DNA from: Streptomyces xanthii
GTDB lineage: Bacteria; Actinomycetota; Actinomycetes; Streptomycetales; Streptomycetaceae
Assembly (NCBI RefSeq): GCF_014621695.1
Contig: NZ_CP061283.1
Span: 1-64,000, forward strand
Reading direction: 5' to 3'
Length of the DNA: 64,000 nucleotides
Shown here piece by piece: positions 41,899 to 50,086 of the stretch. How positions within the stretch are numbered: position 1 is the first letter of the stretch; each line of letters opens with the position of its first letter. The translations under genes and the position numbers were made by a program. The notes under the pieces were generated by a model. That model ran no database searches and was not told the DNA's origin. It was given only the letters and a program-made list of their open reading frames with translations.

Positions 41899-42470
41899 CG
41901 GCTCCTTCATGGTTCGGTGACTCCAGGGACGGCAGTGTGCCGTTCCTGGCGATGCTCTGCGGCTTCGGCTTCTTCGCGGCGGCCATGGTGGTCACCGCGG
42001 ACGCCAACCTCCTGGGCAGGGGAAAACTGCTGTCCGCAGGAATCTGGATGGCTGCGGCCCTCATCGGCGCGGTGGCGGGCTTCGGCCTGTTTCGCCTGCT
42101 GGGCTTTCGGCGGCGCCCGCTGACTCCCCGGCTCGCCCTGGTCGCCGTAGTGCTGACGTTCGTCGGGGTGTGGGGCGTCCAACGCGCTTCCTCGCACGTC
42201 TTCATGTCCGCCTGGGACCGGTACACCGCCGAGCTGGGCGGCGACGGGGCGTGCCTGAGCGGCACTCCGTACAGCGACAAGCAGGCGATGGTGGTCATGA
42301 AGGCCGCACCGGGGAACGACCGGATGGAGGTCTGGCCGGGCGGACCCGCACCCAAGGGGCGTACGTACCCGGTCCTCAAGCTCAAGCACGCGGTCAATGG
42401 CGGTACCCAGCCGCTCGCCCCCGCGGATGAGAAGTCGCAGGACCTTCTTCGCTCCTACGGCTGCCACTGA
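41895..42470 (+). CDS. Membrane protein, three TM helices, 191 aa
   Basis: Overlaps the previous gene. Membrane helices at about 16-36, 45-68 and 77-97, then an extracellular C-terminal domain with Cys residues (DGACLSGTPYSDKQ; SYGCH). Unknown function. Confidence 0.6.
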   Translation: MTAPSWFGDSRDGSVPFLAMLCGFGFFAAAMVVTADANLLGRGKLLSAGIWMAAALIGAVAGFGLFRLLGFRRRPLTPRLALVAVVLTFVGVWGVQRASSHVFMSAWDRYTAELGGDGACLSGTPYSDKQAMVVMKAAPGNDRMEVWPGGPAPKGRTYPVLKLKHAVNGGTQPLAPADEKSQDLLRSYGCH

Positions 42471-42507
42471 CTGCCAGCAGGTGCCGGCCCGGGGCCCGCT
42501 TCAGCAC

Positions 42508-42526
42508 TGTCACCAGAACGTTGACA
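42508..42526 (-). repeat. 19-bp near-palindrome, site 6
   Basis: On the minus strand TGTCAACGTTCTGGTGACA. It is enclosed by a larger inverted repeat, GGGCCCGCTTC (from about 42492) and GAAGCGGGCCC (to about 42541), and lies 71 bp before 42597-43154. Confidence 0.6.
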
Positions 42527-42596
42527 TCGCGAAGCGGGCCCGCTCCGTCAGTGGCCCGTGCGATGCTGCGGACCCGGTGTATCGAGAAAGGCGATC

Positions 42597-43154
42597 ATGA
42601 ACTTCCTGCATCGGTGGGTCACCAAGCGGTCCGACGACGACTTGCCCCCCGCGGCATCGACGCCGGGGGATCGGACGTTTGACACCGCCAGAGCGCTCCA
42701 GGACGTGCGGTATGCCCTCGCCGAGACGATGGCGCAGGACTACCGGGCGGGGCTGAGCGAGGAGGAGATCGTCAAGAAGGTCCTCTTCACCGCCTCCAAG
42801 GACGATGCCCTCGCGCTGCTGCACTCGGGGCGGCTGACGCATGACGCCCTGCGGGCCCTGTACCCGTGGATGCAGGAGCCGGACGGTCCGATGGTCCTGT
42901 TCCCGCACGGCACGCGGGCTCCCACCGTGCTGGCCTCGTGGGAGGACACGGAGACCGCCGACGACCGGCGACTCCGGCTCAGGGGACTCGATGAGGCCCT
43001 GCGGGCTGCCGGTATCGGGTATCGAGACCCCGCGACGAAGCAACCGCGGACCGAGGAGGACCTGGTACGCGGAGGTCAGGCCCCGGAACTCTTCTTCCTC
43101 GCCACCCCGGACCTGGTGGAGTCCGTGCACACGTCCTCCCGGCCGGAGAGCTGA
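42597..43154 (+). CDS. Hypothetical protein, 185 aa
   Basis: ATG at 42597 (MNFLHRWVTKRSDDDLPPAA) behind GAAAGG. Soluble, mixed alpha/beta, no motif recognised. Preceded by 19-bp site 6 and its surrounding hairpin. Confidence 0.6.
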   Translation: MNFLHRWVTKRSDDDLPPAASTPGDRTFDTARALQDVRYALAETMAQDYRAGLSEEEIVKKVLFTASKDDALALLHSGRLTHDALRALYPWMQEPDGPMVLFPHGTRAPTVLASWEDTETADDRRLRLRGLDEALRAAGIGYRDPATKQPRTEEDLVRGGQAPELFFLATPDLVESVHTSSRPES

Positions 43155-43164
43155 CCCGCACTCC

Positions 43165-43569
43165 TCACGGCCGTACGACGCTCCCGGCGATGTGCCGGTG
43201 GACGACTTCGACCGCGGGGCCGGCGGGGCCGAGCCGGTAGCGCAGTAGTTCCCCGGCCCATTCGGCCACGGCAACGCTTCCGCGCACGCCGTCCAGGCCG
43301 CCGACCAGGACGTGCACGCGGCGGCCGCGGGGCTGGGCGTAGGCGAGGAGCGCGGCGGTCTCCCCCACGATGCGCTCGACCAGTTCCTCGGCGCACTCGC
43401 TCTGCCTGATCTGCTGGCGTACCCGGGGATCGAGCCCGGTGTCGCGCGGGAGCCCGGTCTCGGTGGCGGGGAGCAGACCGCGGACGTCGAACAGGAGGGC
43501 GTGGCCCACGGGCTGGTCGTCCCGGTGGCGGAAGCCGAAGGACTCGATCGTGACCGGTAACGGGTTCAT
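43165..43569 (-). CDS. Degenerate RapZ C-terminal-like protein, 134 aa
   Basis: Follows the RapZ-C pattern along its length: IESFGFRHRDDQPVGHALLF, DVRGLL, TGLDPRVRQQI, AYAQPRGRRVHVLVGG, SVAVAEWAGELL and VEVVHRHI. The signature GCxGGxHRSV is replaced by VGGLDGVRGSVAVAE, so the Cys and His are lost. It may bind a partner without the usual ligand chemistry. ATG at 43569 overlaps the preceding stop. Confidence 0.6.
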   Translation of the reverse strand: MNPLPVTIESFGFRHRDDQPVGHALLFDVRGLLPATETGLPRDTGLDPRVRQQIRQSECAEELVERIVGETAALLAYAQPRGRRVHVLVGGLDGVRGSVAVAEWAGELLRYRLGPAGPAVEVVHRHIAGSVVRP

Positions 43570-43991
43570 GGCTCCAGGCTGCTGGCGGTGAGGCTGGACG
43601 GGAAGGGGTTTCCTGTTTCCACTTGGGGCGTGTCGTGGCTGGCAGGAGCACTTGCGCGCGGGAGCGGCGAGTGGGCGGCGTTGGCGCTTTCACCTGAAGG
43701 GGGGACCGCTGCGGGCGGTGCGGCCTCGACGGCGCGTACGACGTAGTCGAGCGAGGTGGCCCAGAGCCAGCCCGCGCGCGACTCGTCGACGGCGGCCGTG
43801 GCGCACGCCGCATTGCCTGCCGCACGGCCCCACAGATCCCGCTGGTAGCCGCCGTGTTCGGCCTCGGCGGCCCGTAGCGCGGCCACGATCGCGGCGGCCG
43901 GCGGCGGCTCGTCGGTGTCCTTGTCCAGCCAGGGACGAACTGCCTCGGCGACGGCCACCGCGGTCTCGCAGGAGTAGGAGCGCTCGCTCAT
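43566..43991 (-). CDS. Hypothetical protein, 141 aa
   Basis: ATG at 43991 (MSERSYSCETAVAVAEAVRP). Helical first 90 residues, then a Ser/Pro/Ala-rich tail. Its stop overlaps the degenerate RapZ-like gene (ATGA), suggesting a joint role. Confidence 0.55.
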   Translation of the reverse strand: MSERSYSCETAVAVAEAVRPWLDKDTDEPPPAAAIVAALRAAEAEHGGYQRDLWGRAAGNAACATAAVDESRAGWLWATSLDYVVRAVEAAPPAAVPPSGESANAAHSPLPRASAPASHDTPQVETGNPFPSSLTASSLEP

Positions 43992-44052
43992 GGCGTCACC
44001 ATGCCCGAGAACAGGCACCGGGTCGCCGCTGCTCGGGCCGGATGGGTGCGCG

Positions 44053-45150
44053 TCATGCGGCCAGGGCGAGCCATCGCCCGAGCTGTGCGCTGAACTTGTC
44101 GACGCCGTCAGCCGCGTGCCGGGCCCGGCGGGCCTGGTCGCCGCGGCGCCGGATATAGGTGAGCGTCGTCGCTGGATCGTCGTGTCCGGCGAACTCCTGG
44201 ATCTCCTCCAGAGGGACCCCGTCGTCGTGCATGTGGGTCAGGCGGGAGGCGCGCAGAACGTGCGGGGTCAGGTCACGGCCGGGCAGGACCCCAGCCCGTT
44301 TCCCCAGGCGGGTCAGGATGCGGTCGACGTCGTGGCGGTCCAGCCGCCGCCCTTCGGAGTCCAGGAGGAGCGGCCCGTCAGTCCGGCCGTTGATTAGCAG
44401 GACCAAGAGCTCGGCGAGCTGGTGCGGGAGGGACCACTGCCTGCCCTTGTCGCCCTTGCGGGTCAGGTCGATCACGGGGTTGCGGCCGTCGCGGAAGTCG
44501 GTGACGTCAGCCTCGCACCACTCGCTGACGCGCCCGGCGAAGGTGTAGACGAGGCTGGTCACAACGACGTCGCGCAGGCACTCCGCCCAGTCGAAGAGGG
44601 CGGCGAACTCGTCGACCTCCAGCACGGGGGTCGCGGTGGTCTCGTCGTGGCGGTCGATCTTGGGCCGGTTGTGGCGGGTGACCGGGTTGGGGATGTAGGT
44701 CTGAGACTCCTCGGCGGCGAAGACGGTCAGGGAGGACAGGGCGGACAGGCGGCGCGCGATGCTGCGTTTGGCCTGCTCACGCTTCTCCTCGCTCAGCCGC
44801 CAGGTGGTGACGTCACCGCGGGTGATGCAGCCGATGAAGAAGCGTTCGTGCCCGAGCTCCTGCGCGAACTGGTGCCAGAACCGGATGTCGTCGGCGTAGT
44901 TCCGCTTCGAGTTGATGCTGGGGATCGTGGAGGACGCCAGCCAGGCCATGACGGTGGTGAACGCCTCGGCGGTGCAGATGTCGCGCAGGATGTCCATGCG
45001 GTAGCGGCGCGGGCCCAGCGTGCGCTTCACCGGATCGCGCGGGGCGACCTGCCCCAGGTCCTCACGGATCTTGGCGAAGGCGTCTTCCGCTCGGGTGGTG
45101 GGTCGTGCGATCTCGCCGGCGGGGCGCTCCGCCAGCTCCGGGCGGGGCAT
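44053..45150 (-). CDS. Tyrosine recombinase/integrase, 365 aa
   Basis: Complete catalytic set: Arg in FAGRVSEW (about 209), Lys in TRKGDKGRQW, HVLRASRLTHM with HxxR (about 302-305), and FAGHDDPATTLTYI with the second His and the nucleophilic Tyr (about 326-335). N-terminal SAM-like core-binding domain at about 60-160. It could integrate the element, resolve multimers or move a cassette; no att site is evident next to it. ATG at 45150 or GTG at 45153 overlaps the DUF6221-like gene. Confidence 0.85.
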   Translation of the reverse strand: MPRPELAERPAGEIARPTTRAEDAFAKIREDLGQVAPRDPVKRTLGPRRYRMDILRDICTAEAFTTVMAWLASSTIPSINSKRNYADDIRFWHQFAQELGHERFFIGCITRGDVTTWRLSEEKREQAKRSIARRLSALSSLTVFAAEESQTYIPNPVTRHNRPKIDRHDETTATPVLEVDEFAALFDWAECLRDVVVTSLVYTFAGRVSEWCEADVTDFRDGRNPVIDLTRKGDKGRQWSLPHQLAELLVLLINGRTDGPLLLDSEGRRLDRHDVDRILTRLGKRAGVLPGRDLTPHVLRASRLTHMHDDGVPLEEIQEFAGHDDPATTLTYIRRRGDQARRARHAADGVDKFSAQLGRWLALAA

Positions 45151-45464
45151 CACGGCTTGAAGTCCATCTGAAAGTCGGGGTGCTCGGAGAAGGCCGCGAA
45201 GGCCGTGCAGCGCAGCGACCAGCCGAGGGCATCGATCTGCCCGGGGAAGTAGTCCGTGTGCTCGACCTTGGCGGCGCGCTCGAAGTTGGCGGCGAACTCG
45301 TCGAGGACCCTCTGTGTGCCGGCCAGCAGCTGCCTCTCCCGTTCGTCGGCGGCCGGCGCGCGTTCAGTGATGCGTGCCCGCAGGAAGGCCACCAGTGCAC
45401 GGTCGCGGTCCAGCTTGGCCTCGTTCTGCACGATCATCTGGAACTTCACGCCTTGGTCGTCCAC
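45150..45464 (-). CDS. DUF6221-like protein, 104 aa
   Basis: ATG at 45464 (MDDQGVKFQMIVQNEAKLDR). ALVAFLRARITERA near the start and the ending AFSEHPDFQMDFKP fit the pattern I associate with DUF6221 (AFLRARLDED... HPDYREEWRP). Function unknown. Coupled to the integrase gene. Confidence 0.55.
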   Translation of the reverse strand: MDDQGVKFQMIVQNEAKLDRDRALVAFLRARITERAPAADERERQLLAGTQRVLDEFAANFERAAKVEHTDYFPGQIDALGWSLRCTAFAAFSEHPDFQMDFKP

Positions 45465-45578
45465 GCGTCCTCTCCTTGCTCTGGATCACCAAAGCTACCG
45501 GTGGGGTCGGACAGGACCCACGGTTCGGCCCGCGCCGGGGGTCCATGGGCGAGGGCCACCCTTGGAATACTGGCGGGC

Positions 45579-47129
45579 ATGTCCGGCATCACCGACCGCC
45601 CGAGTTCCGCGCCGACCGCGCAGGACATCGCCCTCGCCGAGCGCCTCGCCACCCTCGCCGGAGAGGCCCTGTCCAGGCCGACCACGGAGGTGGCCGACCA
45701 GCTCCGGGCCCACAGCGTGCACATCGCCCTGCTCGAACGGCAGGCGCCCGTCGTCGCGGAGCTGCTGAGCATGTGCCGGGCGGCGGCCGAACGCTGGCAG
45801 GCAGGCGGATACGGGCACTTCAGCGTCGCGCGGAACCTGCCCGCCGCGCCCCCGGCCATCGCCAGCCTGCTCCAGTCCGCGATCGACGGCGAAGACGATT
45901 CCCAGCTTCACGAGCTGATCGCACGCGCCTGTGCAGCCTCCACCGAGAACGCGCAGAAGCTGATCGCGATCGGCGCCGGGGTGCACGCGCTGCTCGAAGC
46001 CGGGCCCCGCCGCTTCCCGGCTATGGCCGCCACCGAGCCGATCGACCCCCGGCGCCTGCCCGACCTGCGCGCCCGTCTGATCAGCGCGCAGCAGGGCAAG
46101 CCCGCCGTGAACCGGCTCGCCCTCGCGCTGTTCGAGAACACCGGCACCCTCGTGCCGTACCTGGACGCCGCCGACGACGCGGCCCGGGTACTGCTGGCGC
46201 AGGAGAACGACCGGCTCGCCAAGGCCCGGCTGTACCACGTGGACGAGGAGATGACCGAAGCGGCCATCCGCAAGGCGGAGCGCGGCCGCAAGGGGGCGCT
46301 AGCCCCGCACCGCGTGCCCGCGCGCCGCGGGTTCATCGCCTTCGGCAAGCCGCTCGTGCGGACCGTCCCGGAGGGCGAGGAACGGCCGGCGGACGTGGTC
46401 GCGGTGTCCTGGGGGCCGTGGGCCGCCGACTTCGCGCACGCCCCCGGGCACCTGCAACCGACCCCGGTCGCGGGGCCGCGTCAGCCGTTCTGGCGCTGGT
46501 TCGGGCCGGACGGCGTACGACACATCGAGGCTTTCGACGGCCGGGAGCACCCGACGTGGTGGCTAACCTTCTGGACACGCCCCACCCACGCCGTGCCCGG
46601 GACTCCGCCGCTGATGGCCGACAACGAGACCACGATCGGGGCCACCGAGACGCCGGGCCCGATGCAGCTCGGCACCACCGACGAGGTCAGTCACGTCGTC
46701 TTCGCGTGCTGGGACTTCATCACCCAGGAGCAGGTCACCAAGCGGCCGATCACCCAGCAGCGCGTACAGCCGCGCAAGCCGACCGACCTGCGCCGCGACC
46801 GGCGTAAGGGTGTGGTGGACGACTCCGCCGTTCACCTCGTCACGCTGCGGGGCCGCCGTCCTCGCCCCACCGAGTCGTCCCCGGCCGCGCCCGTGCCGAT
46901 CGGGCGGAAGCTGGACTACCGCCAGGTGATCGCGGAGTACGACCGTTCCCACTGCATGAATCCGCACCTGCACCGGGACGACCCCAACAAGGAGCGGCAC
47001 CACCACGAGGAGATCACCGTGATCGAGCACGTGCGCGGTCCTGACGGGGCCCCGCTGCGCCCGACGAGGGAGTCCCGCACCGTGCACCAGCTCACGGCGG
47101 AAACGGCGGCGCCCGCAGACCCGAAGTAG
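45579..47129 (+). CDS. Large hypothetical protein, 516 aa
   Basis: ATG at 45579 (MSGITDRPSSAPTAQDIALA) without an obvious ribosome binding site; may be leaderless. Helical first half, then a Trp-rich central region (PFWRWFGPDGVRHIEAFDGR; HPTWWLTFWTRPTH) and a basic C-terminus. No family recognised. Convergent with the XRE regulator, so probably not part of the biosynthetic cluster. Confidence 0.6.
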   Translation: MSGITDRPSSAPTAQDIALAERLATLAGEALSRPTTEVADQLRAHSVHIALLERQAPVVAELLSMCRAAAERWQAGGYGHFSVARNLPAAPPAIASLLQSAIDGEDDSQLHELIARACAASTENAQKLIAIGAGVHALLEAGPRRFPAMAATEPIDPRRLPDLRARLISAQQGKPAVNRLALALFENTGTLVPYLDAADDAARVLLAQENDRLAKARLYHVDEEMTEAAIRKAERGRKGALAPHRVPARRGFIAFGKPLVRTVPEGEERPADVVAVSWGPWAADFAHAPGHLQPTPVAGPRQPFWRWFGPDGVRHIEAFDGREHPTWWLTFWTRPTHAVPGTPPLMADNETTIGATETPGPMQLGTTDEVSHVVFACWDFITQEQVTKRPITQQRVQPRKPTDLRRDRRKGVVDDSAVHLVTLRGRRPRPTESSPAAPVPIGRKLDYRQVIAEYDRSHCMNPHLHRDDPNKERHHHEEITVIEHVRGPDGAPLRPTRESRTVHQLTAETAAPADPK

Positions 47130-47168
47130 GTCGACGGCCGCGGCCAGGGAGGACCGGGGTGTGGCCCG

Positions 47169-48488
47169 TCAGGCCGTAGCACGGAGTCGTTCCAGGAGTT
47201 CAGCGACGGGGGTCGTCTGTGCGTAGGGCGACAATTCCGGCTCCAAGTCCTGAATCATCGTCACGCACCGGGGGGCGTTGATCTGGGTGGCTAGGTCCAG
47301 GGATTGCATCGCGGTCGCTGCGGCGATGTCCGGTTCGCCGTCCTGGAGATAGGTCTCGGCCTGGTAGGTCAGGAAGACTGCGCGCGTCTTGGAGCGGCTA
47401 TCGGGCAGTAGGGCAATGCCCTCGTCCATGAGCCGGTGAGCTTGGTGGCGCTGGCCGAGTTCTGCGAGGCAACGCCCGCTGTCAGCGGCAAGGTCAGCGT
47501 GTGACATCCACGAGCACCAGGCGGGCGGTGGGTCGTACGACGGGGCGCCCAGCGCTTTCTCCGCGGCGGTGAGCGCCTGTCGGCACCGGCCACTCTCGTC
47601 AAGTGCGGCCAGGGCGCGGGCCTGGCGGAGGTGGAGAAGGGACCGGGCGGCGGGGTGCTGGGTGCGGGGGATGGCGTGTTCGAGGATCGCGGCCGCAGTA
47701 CGCGCGTCCTTGAGCCACAGCATCTGATAGGCGAGATCGGAAAGGATGCCCGCGCCGAGGTCGCGCTGCCCGGCGGTGTGGGCGTTGTGCAGGGCGGCGT
47801 GCCAGAAGCGGCCGGCGGAGGCGTGGCGGCGTTCGTCGAACTTCTGCCAGGCGATGGCCTGGGAGAGGGAGGCGGCCAGGGTGTGGAGCCGTCGTTCAAC
47901 GGAGCGGGTGTAGCGGCCTTCGCTGATGATGTCGGTGACCGTGGTCAGGTGCTCGCCCAGCAGGCGGCGGGTGCGTTTGCGGCGCTGGGTCGCCAGGTGG
48001 ATCAGCTCGGCGCCGGTGGTCTCCAGCCAGTCGAGCAGTTCGGTGTCGACCGCGAGCCGGGTACCCCAGCGGGGCGACGGCCCGGATTCGGTGACAGCCC
48101 ACTGGTAGGCGAAGGCGGCGAGGGCGCCGCTGGTGTAGGCGATGAACGACCGGCGGTCCAGGGAGGTCATCAGGGCCTCTCGCAAGGAGGGGACGGCGTT
48201 GTGCGGGCCGAGGGGCAGCGGCTTGTCCTGGCCCGGGAGCCAGTTGGGCCAGCCGAGATGGGCGACGGCCGCGTAGTCGATGCCGAAGACCTCGGCGATG
48301 AGCGGCTGGGACTCTTCCTCGTCGGGGGTGACCCGGCCGGTCTCCCACTTGGAAACCCGCGAGCCTCTGGTTCCCGAGCGCAGGCCGCGGCGTGCGGCGG
48401 CCTGCCGGATGCGGCGGGCCAGTTCCTCCTGTGACCATCCGCGCTCGTTCCTGGCGTACGCGAGGGGGTGGCGGATCTCGTCGTCCAC
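47169..48488 (-). CDS. XRE-family regulator with TPR-like C-terminal region, 439 aa
   Basis: N-terminal XRE helix-turn-helix (HPLAYARNERGWSQEELARR ... SRVSKWETGRVTPDEEESQP, about 8-62), then a hydrophobic segment and helical TPR-like repeats to the end (ARSLLHLRQARALAALDESG; YQAETYLQDGEPDIAAATAM). This architecture is common among Streptomyces pathway regulators. It diverges from the pentapeptide/P450 operon across 265 bp and is the likely regulator of it. Confidence 0.8.
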   Translation of the reverse strand: MDDEIRHPLAYARNERGWSQEELARRIRQAAARRGLRSGTRGSRVSKWETGRVTPDEEESQPLIAEVFGIDYAAVAHLGWPNWLPGQDKPLPLGPHNAVPSLREALMTSLDRRSFIAYTSGALAAFAYQWAVTESGPSPRWGTRLAVDTELLDWLETTGAELIHLATQRRKRTRRLLGEHLTTVTDIISEGRYTRSVERRLHTLAASLSQAIAWQKFDERRHASAGRFWHAALHNAHTAGQRDLGAGILSDLAYQMLWLKDARTAAAILEHAIPRTQHPAARSLLHLRQARALAALDESGRCRQALTAAEKALGAPSYDPPPAWCSWMSHADLAADSGRCLAELGQRHQAHRLMDEGIALLPDSRSKTRAVFLTYQAETYLQDGEPDIAAATAMQSLDLATQINAPRCVTMIQDLEPELSPYAQTTPVAELLERLRATA

Positions 48489-48539
48489 CAGCCCATTGCA
48501 CCACCGGCGTCAGCTGCGGGAGAGCCGTTCCGGCAAACC

Positions 48540-48561
48540 GGGGATAGGGCGGGGATAGGGC
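48540..48561 (+). repeat. Two tandem copies of GGGGATAGGGC
   Basis: Perfect 11-bp tandem repeat, one helical turn apart, in the region between the XRE regulator and the pentapeptide gene. It is a candidate binding site for the regulator. The rest of 48489-48753 has no supported gene. Confidence 0.5.
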
Positions 48562-48753
48562 GTCGCTCTAGGCGCGGCGGCCTGCGGGCGCTGTACTCGT
48601 CGTGGTCTCGCCCGGCGCCCCCGTGCGACCGGACGGACCGGGTGAAGACCTGTGTCCTCACCGTCTTCGTGCCCGCCGGCGAGGGGGCCGCGCAAGCTCC
48701 TCGTTCTGGGCGGGACGTCTCCGCCGCCGTCGATGCACAGGGAGGGGGCTGCC

Positions 48754-48771
48754 ATGTCGTACGACCACTGA
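48754..48771 (+). CDS. bytA: bytA-type pentapeptide precursor gene, MSYDH
   Basis: An 18-bp gene: ATG TCG TAC GAC CAC TGA. GGAGG ends 8 nt before the ATG, an ideal ribosome binding site, and a P450 gene follows 71 bp later. The product MSYDH fits the MxYxH pattern of biarylitide precursors (known member MRYYH), in which the P450 joins the Tyr ring to the His imidazole and the two N-terminal residues are later removed. The Asp between Tyr and His is notable because an Asp/Asn hydroxylase-type enzyme is encoded downstream. Far too short for standard gene finding. The symbol is used as a class name. Confidence 0.8.
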   Translation: MSYDH

Positions 48772-48784
48772 GCCCGAGGTGCCG

Positions 48785-48813
48785 GGGGCGGGCCCGCGCG
48801 GCGGGTCCGCCCC
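48785..48813 (+). terminator. Hairpin between pentapeptide gene and P450 gene
   Basis: 13 bp can pair in RNA (one G-U) with a 3-nt GCG loop. Likely an attenuator or 3' stabiliser giving more precursor than enzyme transcript. Confidence 0.6.
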
Positions 48814-48842
48814 TGTCCGTCCGTTTCCGGAAGGGATGAGCG

Positions 48843-50009
48843 ATGCCGTCAGCCACCGACCTCTATGACCCACTGGACGCCCGGGTCCTGCGTGACCCGT
48901 ACCCGGTGCTGGCCGAACTGCGGCGCACGACGCCGGTGTTCTGGCACGAGGGGATGGGCTCGTGGGCGCTGACCCGGCACGCCGACTGTGTGCGAGTGCT
49001 GAGGGACCACGCCCTGTTCGCCCGCGATCCGCGCCGCACCGGGGGGACGGTCCCGGAGCCGTCCTTGAGCGTGCAGACCCTCGACCCGCCGCAGCAGAGC
49101 CGCGTGCGCTCGCTGTTCATGACGGCGCTGCGGGCTCAGGACCTCGGGGCCGTTGAGGAACGCGCCCGCCGCCTGGTGACCGGCCGGCTCGATGTCCTGG
49201 CGGCAGGCGGTCAGTTCGATGTGGTCGCGGAGCTCGCGGTACCGCTGTCCGTGGCCGTCGTCGCGGATCTGCTCGGGGTGGAACCCCCGCCGTACGCCGA
49301 GTTCGCCGAGGTCTCGGACGCCATCATGCGGAGCATGGACGGCGGGCTGGACCCCTCGCTCGTGGAGCCGGGGCGAATCGCCCGGCAGCGGCTGAGCGAG
49401 CTGGTCGACGGCTGGTTCGCCGCCTCGTCCCGGCCGGGCCTGCTCGATCACGTCCGCCGGGCCGGACCCGGTGCCGATCCGCGGGCCCGGCTGTACGTGA
49501 AGAACACCGCGCGGGTCATGTTCCAGGGCGGCTACAGCACGATGGCGGCCGCCGTCGGCAACGCGGTGGCTGTCCTCCTCGACCGTCCCGAGGCCCTGGA
49601 GCAGATGCGTGATGCGGCGCTGCTGGCCACCGGCGTGGACGAACTGGTGCGCTTCGACGGGCCGGTGCAGGGCACCACCCGCGTGGCGGTGCGCGCGTGC
49701 CGGATCGGCGGGGTCGACGTCGCTGCGGGGCAGAAGGTGGTGGCGCTGTTCGCCGCCGCCAACCGCGATCCGGATGCCTTCCTCGGAGCGGACCGGCTGG
49801 TGCTGGATCGCGCACCGAACCCGCACCTCGGCTACGGGTGGGGTCCGCACTCCTGCATCGGTACGACCGTCGCCCAAGCGGGCCTGCGCGCCCTGGTCGC
49901 GGCTCTCGCCTCCTACCCGGCCCAACTGGTCGCGGCCGGCGAGGGTGTGCGGCGCCGTACGGCGACCATGCGGGCGTATCAGACGCTGCCCGCGCGCCTT
50001 CACCGCTGA
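48843..50009 (+). CDS. bytO: Cytochrome P450, predicted Tyr-His cross-linking (bytO-type), 388 aa
   Basis: Class I bacterial P450: ELVR (ExxR) at about 267-270 and heme-binding GYGWGPHSCIG with Cys at about 338. The I-helix reads FQGGYSTM where AGxETT is usual, so the acid of the acid-alcohol pair is absent while Thr is kept. It starts 71 bp after the MSYDH gene with GGAAGGG upstream, so the predicted reaction is C-N cross-linking of Tyr3 to His5. P450 identity is firm; substrate is inferred from context. Confidence 0.85.
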   Translation: MPSATDLYDPLDARVLRDPYPVLAELRRTTPVFWHEGMGSWALTRHADCVRVLRDHALFARDPRRTGGTVPEPSLSVQTLDPPQQSRVRSLFMTALRAQDLGAVEERARRLVTGRLDVLAAGGQFDVVAELAVPLSVAVVADLLGVEPPPYAEFAEVSDAIMRSMDGGLDPSLVEPGRIARQRLSELVDGWFAASSRPGLLDHVRRAGPGADPRARLYVKNTARVMFQGGYSTMAAAVGNAVAVLLDRPEALEQMRDAALLATGVDELVRFDGPVQGTTRVAVRACRIGGVDVAAGQKVVALFAAANRDPDAFLGADRLVLDRAPNPHLGYGWGPHSCIGTTVAQAGLRALVAALASYPAQLVAAGEGVRRRTATMRAYQTLPARLHR

Positions 50010-50086
50010 CCCGTCCTCGGCGGCGCCGCCCGCTCGGCACCGCCGCCGGGGCCTGCCCCTCTTCCCTCTGCGTCAGGAGATCCGCC

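Noticed and set aside
48836..48868. Second short ORF, MSDAVSHRPL, just before the P450 start
   Set aside because: It overlaps the P450 start codon region and lacks its own spacing to a ribosome binding site; GGAAGGG fits the P450 ATG at 48843.
48510..48868. ORFs on both strands between the XRE regulator and the P450
   Set aside because: Arg/Pro-rich shadow frames without ribosome binding sites. Only the 18-bp MSYDH gene has good translation signals here.
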